Source of the DNA: Aurifilum marmelostoma
Taxonomy: Eukaryota; Ascomycota; Sordariomycetes; Diaporthales; Cryphonectriaceae
Direction: 5' to 3'
Length of the DNA: 64,000 bases
Assembly: GCA_027559495.1 (NCBI GenBank)
Contig: JAMXSV010000006.1
Location: forward strand, 2,108,001 to 2,172,000
A program made the translations under genes and the position numbers. Below, piece by piece: positions 58,833-64,000 of the stretch. The notes beneath the pieces were generated by a model that worked only from the letters and a program-made list of their open reading frames with translations, made no database searches and was not told the origin of the DNA. The first letter of the stretch is position 1; each line of letters begins with the position of its first letter.

Positions 58833-59669
58833 ATGGCACCGTCGGCCACCGCAACCGTTGCGGCCCAGCTGTCGGAGCAGCTGCTGTCGAAGGCGACTCC
58901 CCAGCAGTCGCCCTCCTTCTCCTTCACCCCTTTCCTCCAGAAGACCTACCTGCACAGCCTTCCGGCCGACCGACCAATCTGCAGGGCCTACAGCAGCGGC
59001 CACTGCCCACTCGGCACCCGCTGCCCCGAGCGACACGTCTCCACCACAAGCAATACAAAGCAAGATGGCGGCGGCGGCCATGCCTTCAACTCTCTGGTCT
59101 GCAAGCACTGGCTGAGGGGGCTGTGCAAGAAGGGCGAGACCTGCGAGTTCCTACACGAGTTCAACCTGCGCAAGATGCCCGAGTGCAACTTCTTTCTGAG
59201 AAATGGCTTCTGCAGCAACGGCGACGAGTGCCTCTACCTCCATGTCGACCCCCAGAGCAAGCTGCCGCCCTGCCCACACTACGACAGGGGCTTCTGCCCG
59301 CTGGGGCCGAGGTGCGCCAAGAAACACGCCCGGAAGAAGTTGTGCACATATTTCTTAGCCGGATTCTGTCCCGACGGGAGGGACTGCAGAGAGGGCGCAC
59401 ACCCTAGATGGCAAAAGGACCTAGAGAAGCCGAGTGCCAAGATCGAGAAGAAGGAGGACGGCGAGGAGGATGGGGTCCTTTCCAGGCGGGAGACGCTCGA
59501 CGACGACGAGGAGGGGTCGTTCAGAGACCGTGGGGACAGAGACCGCGACCGGGAGAGAGACAGGGACCGTGGTCACGACCGGGATAGAGGCCACCAGCAG
59601 GGCAGATATGGAGGGCGCGGTGGACGCTGGAGGGGTAGAGGCGGCCATAAACATCGTGGCAGGCACTAG
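58833..59669 (+). CDS. yth1: CPSF30/Yth1 pre-mRNA 3'-end-processing zinc-finger protein
   Basis: Subunit of the cleavage and polyadenylation factor that binds the poly(A) signal. Single exon, 278 residues. Five CCCH zinc fingers are visible between residues of about 49 and 190: CRAYSSGHCPLGTRCPERH, CKHWLRGLCKKGETCEFLH, CNFFLRNGFCSNGDECLYLH, CPHYDRGFCPLGPRCAKKH and CTYFLAGFCPDGRDCREGAH. The C-terminus is charged with RD/RDRD repeats (about 220-258) then Gly/Arg-rich GRGGRWRGRGG. The ATG at 58833 gives the standard start; upstream in-frame codons read into leader sequence. Confidence 0.95.
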   Translation: MAPSATATVAAQLSEQLLSKATPQQSPSFSFTPFLQKTYLHSLPADRPICRAYSSGHCPLGTRCPERHVSTTSNTKQDGGGGHAFNSLVCKHWLRGLCKKGETCEFLHEFNLRKMPECNFFLRNGFCSNGDECLYLHVDPQSKLPPCPHYDRGFCPLGPRCAKKHARKKLCTYFLAGFCPDGRDCREGAHPRWQKDLEKPSAKIEKKEDGEEDGVLSRRETLDDDEEGSFRDRGDRDRDRERDRDRGHDRDRGHQQGRYGGRGGRWRGRGGHKHRGRH

Positions 59670-60565
59670 GATGACGGTCATGACAGAATATAATATAAGA
59701 TGGCGACAGCCTGTCCCTCTTGGGCCGTCAAGCTGTACTTCAGGCAGGATTTCCATAGGCAGGCCCTGCCACTTAATGATACTTTGGGCCTCAGATTTGA
59801 CCAATATTATAAGCATATGAACCCGCTTAATCTCCAGTCTCCAGGAATTGTAGATCCCGCTGATCAGTCTTTCTATTGTCTATCACTGAATGTGTGGTAT
59901 CTGCTCTACTCAGCAATGACAATCAAATGCAAAGGCCATGGAAGATTGACTGAATGGTTAGATATGTCGTCAGATAAAAGGCAGGCAAGGATCTAGGCCC
60001 CAGCTGCCAAACGGCGCCTGTAAGCGGCGCACGAACACTGTCTACAAGGGCGGTGAGTGTGGAGGACAGACGGTACGGGGCGTGGGGACTATTTTTATCT
60101 TTTTTTCAAGCCCTTTGCTGCTCTTTCCTCCTGAGTGATCCTTCGCAGCCAGCCAGTCAGCCCCTTCCAGAGTTTAATTCCATCCAGACACTTTGACCTC
60201 CTTCCTCTGTATTTGGGCGTCCAACGTGTGCTCTTTCCCTCTCACCCTGTACTTGTACCACATTGTGTTTTCCTCACTATTTGTCTCCTTCGTTTTTCTT
60301 CTTTCTCCCCCCTTCTTCCTACTGCTCCTGTCTCATTGAAATTGTGTTTCAAAATTGTTATCAGGGTGGTATTGGCCATGATTTGCTCTGTTTGATGAAT
60401 TCGCATTGTCCCCCTTTTATGTCGATGATGTCTACTACAAGGTCCTCCTTCAGACTCATCGTCGACGGCCTGGGCCACGAACGCTCGACCTGATCGCGCG
60501 CTCTCTCTCTTCCTGCTCCCTCCAATCGGTTTTGGCGGTTGGGGACTGAATGCGGATGAGCAAAC
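59670..60565. other. Intergenic region between yth1 and trk
   Basis: About 900 bases with the promoter of the Trk gene and the yth1 3' flank. It has a T/C-rich leader (60090-60350). No gene supported. Confidence 0.5.
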
Positions 60566-61407
60566 ATGGCGCAACGAAGAAGCTGGGCACTGCGCTCCTG
60601 GACAGGACGGCTCGAACAGCACCCTTGGGCCTCTCGTGTGCTCCATGAGCTGCGAGCCTTCCTGCCACCTCTCAACTTCATCACCATCCACTACACCTAT
60701 TTCATCGTGGTCACCTTGGTTGCTTCCCTCATCTTCTGGGGCTCATCTGACCCAGGGTTCAGCATCAGCTATGCTGACAGCCTGTTCCTTGTCGTCTCGG
60801 CCATGACTGAGGCTGGTCTGAACACCGTCAATCTCAGCCAGATGACCACCTGGCAGCAGGTCCTCTTGTGGCTCCTTATTCTCTTGGGTAGTGCCGTTTG
60901 GGTCTCAATCTGGACCGTGGCCTTCCGCCTGCACGCCTTTGAGAAGCACTTTGAGGGTATTGTCAAGGCCGAGAGGGAGAAGAGGGACAAGGAGAGGATG
61001 AGACGCCCGGGGAGCGCCATGAGCCTCAGGTCCATCCCCTTCTTTAAGTCGATCACCTTTGGGAAGGCCACCACTACTCCACCGGGCGACATGACCCTTC
61101 CAGGTCTTGGACCCAAGGTCAAGGAGCCACACAACAACGGCATGGAGAAGACCGACGATATCGGTGATGTCCAACAAGATGGCCGCCGCCGCACAGTATC
61201 CCTGCCGGATCTGGACGATGTGGATCAGCGGCTCGAAGGGAATGGCTCCCAAGATATGACTCCTGCGACCGGCGCCCACATCACCTTTGCAGATAATCCA
61301 TTAGGAATCGGCCGCGGCGGAGATGCAAGGGCGACTTCGAGTGTCTATGCCAACGAAGGCCGGGCAAAGAGGCGCACTGGTATTGTCGATGCTAATAAGT
61401 CCTCGAA

Positions 61408-61443
<36 letters not shown>

Positions 61444-63193
61444 GCCGGCGCCGGGAAACAGCCCAAACCCGTCCGTTCAGCTGCACAGGTTCCTGACGAA
61501 CAAGACAGCTGGCAGGAATTCACAATTTCACGATCTCAGCAGCGAGGAGCGCGAGTATCTGGGTGGCCACGAGTACCGTGCCCTGAAGATGCTTTCTGTT
61601 GTTGTGCCCTTGTACTTCGTGTTGTGGCAGTTCCTGGGCTGCATTGCGCTTGGGGCTTGGATCGCCAACAATAAGCCAGAGGCGGCCACCTCCAACGGCC
61701 TGAACCCCTGGTGGACTGGCATCTTCTTTGGAGTGTCTGCCTTCAACAACTCGGGCATGGCTGTCATCGATGCCAACGTCGTCCCGTTCCAGAACAGCTA
61801 CTTCGTCCTGATCGTCATGGGTGCCATGATCCTCGCAGGCAACACGGCCTACCCGATCATGCTGAGGTTCCTATTTTGGTCCATGCTTAAGATCTCGTGC
61901 TGGGCCACGGAGGAGGAGGCCCTCTACGACTTTAAGCTCACCTTGAAGTTCATTCTCAAGTATCCCCGTCGTGTCTACACCAATATGTTTCCCGCTCGTC
62001 AGACCTGGTGGCTTCTGTTTATGGTCTGCTTGCTCAACTTCACCGACTGGGTCGCGTTTGAGATCCTCAACCTCGGGAACCCGACGATAGAGGCCATACC
62101 GGTGGGGTCAAGGGTCATTGATGGGCTGTTCCAGGCCATAGGTACGTCTGCTCTTTCACCACATGGATAGGGTCGACATTGGCAGGTGCTGATGAGATTG
62201 CAATAGCTGTTCGATCGGGAGGATTCTATGTGGTAGGTATTAGTAGCTTATATATCGGACTGCAAATTCTGGTATGTATATATATGATCTACCTTGGAGA
62301 CACCATCCTTATCTCTTTCATTGCCCCCCCCCCCCCCTTTTTTCCTTTTTTTTTTTTTTTTTTTTAAAAAAAAACTTTTTTGGTCTTTGTTCTACTATCT
62401 TTCATTTTTACCTTTCCCGCCCTGCCTTGTCTTTCTGCACTCCGATTTGCCGTCGAAAACGTCCAGACTTGCTAATGCCTTCTGTCAGTACGTAATCATG
62501 ATGTATATCTCTGTGTACCCAGTAGTAATCACCATGCGTCACTCCAACGTCTACGAGGAGCGCAGTCTAGGCATCTATGCGGACGACCCGGAACCGGGGG
62601 GCGATGTGGAGCAGGCCAACGGGACCCCTGATACTCTCCAGCGACAGGGCAGCAACATCACCACCGGAAGCGCCTCTAGACCTGGCCGGACTAGGGACAC
62701 GAAAGCCTCTCGGCTCTCGCGCGCCATCAAACGTCACCTCTCACTGCATGGCGTGGGCGTCGCACCGCGTCGCGAAACATCAGACAGCCGGATCGACTTC
62801 ATCAGCCAGCAAATTCACGGACAGCTTGCTCACGATATCTGGTGGCTGGTGCTCGCCGTTTTCGCCATCAGCACCATCGAGACACGCCATTTCCTCGAAG
62901 ATCCCGTCACGTACAGTGTCTTCAATATAATATTTGAAGTCGTCTCTGCTTACGGCACTGTTGGTATCAGCACTGGCGTACCGAACGCAGCCTACAGCTT
63001 CTCAGGCGGTTGGTATACCGGAAGCAAGTTGGTCTTGTGCCTGGTTATGCTTCGAGGCCGCCATCGAGGCCTGCCTGTGGCACTGGATAGGGCAGTGAGG
63101 CTGCCGCGGGAGCAGCTTCACCGTGAAGAGGAGGAAGACTATCGTATACGAAGAAGTATGAGCCGTAGGAGGAGTATCGACTCTGATATCTAG
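60566..63193 (+). CDS. trk1: Trk-family potassium transporter
   Basis: Plasma-membrane K+ uptake protein with four MPM pore units. Three exons: 60566-62141, 62207-62271 and 62489-63193, 781 residues. The exon 2 and 3 joins rebuild the family sequence GLFQAIAVRSGGFYVV and LQILYVIMMYISVYPVVITMR. Exon 1 opens with FLPPLNFITIHYTYF and the first pore loop MTEAGLNTVNLS. A long cytosolic loop (about 135-325) contains a run of ten Gln encoded by CAG (61410-61440). The next pore unit FFGVSAFNNSGM follows. Exon 3 has SAYGTVGISTGVPN and MLRGRHRGLPVALDRAVRLP. Intron 3 (62272-62488) carries C14, T20 and A9 runs. The TRK1 name is by family only. Confidence 0.92.
62324..62374. repeat. C14-T20-A9 homopolymer block inside trk intron 3
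   Basis: C14 at 62324-62337, then T-rich sequence, T20 at 62346-62365 and A9 at 62366-62374, all within the 217-base intron 3. Such runs are error-prone in reads. Confidence 0.85.
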
Positions 63194-63337
63194 TGATGCA
63201 TGGTGCTTTCTTCTTCTTTGGAAATACTCTTGGATGAGGCTATCCACATATACAAGAATTGCGGCCAAAATATGAGACCATCATGCGCTTGTTCTGCCAC
63301 AGGTCTGATATACACCATATATGCTGTGTCTTGTCCT

Positions 63338-64000
63338 TCAAATAGATACCAGAACTGCTTCACCAGCCCCAACGGACACGGTACTGTCTCTCAAAGACTC
63401 CAAGACTTCGGATCCCAGAATCAATCCATCATCCCCGACCCATTGGCCTGCAAAGGTAATGTTCTCAGCAATATCAACACCCGGGCTCGTCAACCGCCGG
63501 ACCTTGCCCGCCTGGAACTCTTCTGGGAGCTGCACGGCGATATACGGCCGATCCTCAGCCAACATGCTAGAGTTGAAGACTTCTAGGTTCGCAATCACCA
63601 CAGACTGCAGCGCGGCGCTATTCGCATCATATACACCATACGCGGTAAAGCTCGTCTCGTTTGCCAGGACCGCGACCTGGTTGCCTCCTCCTGCGAGCGC
63701 CGTTGCCGTGAACAGGTTGCCGTAGTACAGCGGCTTGGCGTGTGCGGCAGTCCCGTTCCACTCGACGGGCTGCCAGGCGCTGTAGGGGAAGCTGGTGCCG
63801 CCGTGGAAATAGACCCGCTCCACCTTGAGGCTCGCCAGGTACATGACATAGTCGACAGACCACAGGGCCGCGGCGAAGACGTCAGAGACGCCTGGCTTGC
63901 CCTGGCACGAAATGCTGTTGGTCTCGCCCAACACGTACGGGATCCACGAGCCGGCAGTGGCATTGCCCAGGTAGTCGTGGTAGTAGAGAATACTGGTCAC
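63338..64000 (-). CDS. GH79 beta-glucuronidase-like protein, C-terminal part (cut by the window edge)
   Basis: Only the 3' 221 codons are in the window; the 5' end lies beyond 64000. The visible part begins at the end of the (beta/alpha)8 barrel with LGETNS, where the Glu (codon at 63925-63923) is the expected nucleophile of GH79. A C-terminal beta-sandwich follows (SAWQPVEWNGTAAHAKPLYYGNLF and QLPEEFQAGKVRRLTSPG), matching the GH79 C-terminal domain. The usual activity in fungi is beta-glucuronidase or 4-O-methyl-glucuronidase on arabinogalactan; the exact substrate is not readable. It converges on trk1, 144 bases apart. Upstream exons and the signal peptide cannot be checked here. Confidence 0.8.
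   Translation of the reverse strand: MTSILYYHDYLGNATAGSWIPYVLGETNSISCQGKPGVSDVFAAALWSVDYVMYLASLKVERVYFHGGTSFPYSAWQPVEWNGTAAHAKPLYYGNLFTATALAGGGNQVAVLANETSFTAYGVYDANSAALQSVVIANLEVFNSSMLAEDRPYIAVQLPEEFQAGKVRRLTSPGVDIAENITFAGQWVGDDGLILGSEVLESLRDSTVSVGAGEAVLVSI

Overview
The window is nuclear DNA of a filamentous ascomycete (Pezizomycotina, most likely a Sordariomycete). Genes carry short spliceosomal GT-AG introns of roughly 50-220 bases, and coding sequence is GC-rich with C/G third positions. The gene set (WSC-domain wall protein, proteinase K-like S8 protease with I9 propeptide, GH43 and GH79 hydrolases, squalene synthase, Nbs1, GPI mannosyltransferase I, Trk transporter) is typical of moulds. 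I cannot name the species from the sequence. Exon coordinates were built by eye from reading-frame continuity and GT/AG sites.

Layout from left to right: GPR1/FUN34/YaaH acetate-type transporter (+); WSC-domain secreted protein (-); ribosomal protein uS5/Rps2 (-); GH43 glycosidase (+); VOC/glyoxalase-fold protein (+); coiled-coil protein with FFYANG-type repeats (-, reading frame broken); membrane-anchored cytochrome b5 protein (+); Nbs1 (-); CAJ1/DJP1-type J-protein (-); UDP-rhamnose-type epimerase/reductase (-); squalene synthase erg9 (+); STE20/GCK-like kinase (+, reading frame broken); subtilisin-like protease (-); F-box protein (+); GPI14/PIG-M (-); TRAX (+); polytopic membrane protein with an in-frame TAG (-); DUF3445 haem N-demethylase-like protein (+); GPI-type Ser/Asp-rich wall protein (+); NmrA-like reductase (-); 91-residue Gly/Ser/Tyr-rich protein in four exons (-); thioredoxin reductase (-); CPSF30/Yth1 zinc-finger protein (+); Trk potassium transporter (+); and the 3' part of a GH79 enzyme (-), cut by the window edge.

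The genes do not form an obvious cluster or single pathway. This is ordinary chromosomal housekeeping and secretome content separated by long divergent intergenic regions (2-3 kb) and short convergent ones (about 150-300 bases). I see no transposon, CRISPR, rRNA, tRNA or secondary-metabolite core gene. The observations most worth checking are three interrupted genes (two explained by one extra base in a run of six G/C, one by a TAG replacing a probable Tyr codon), three families of degenerate repeats in the kinase tail, the FFYANG repeats, the small four-exon gene, and intergenic patches rich in the palindrome GTAC.
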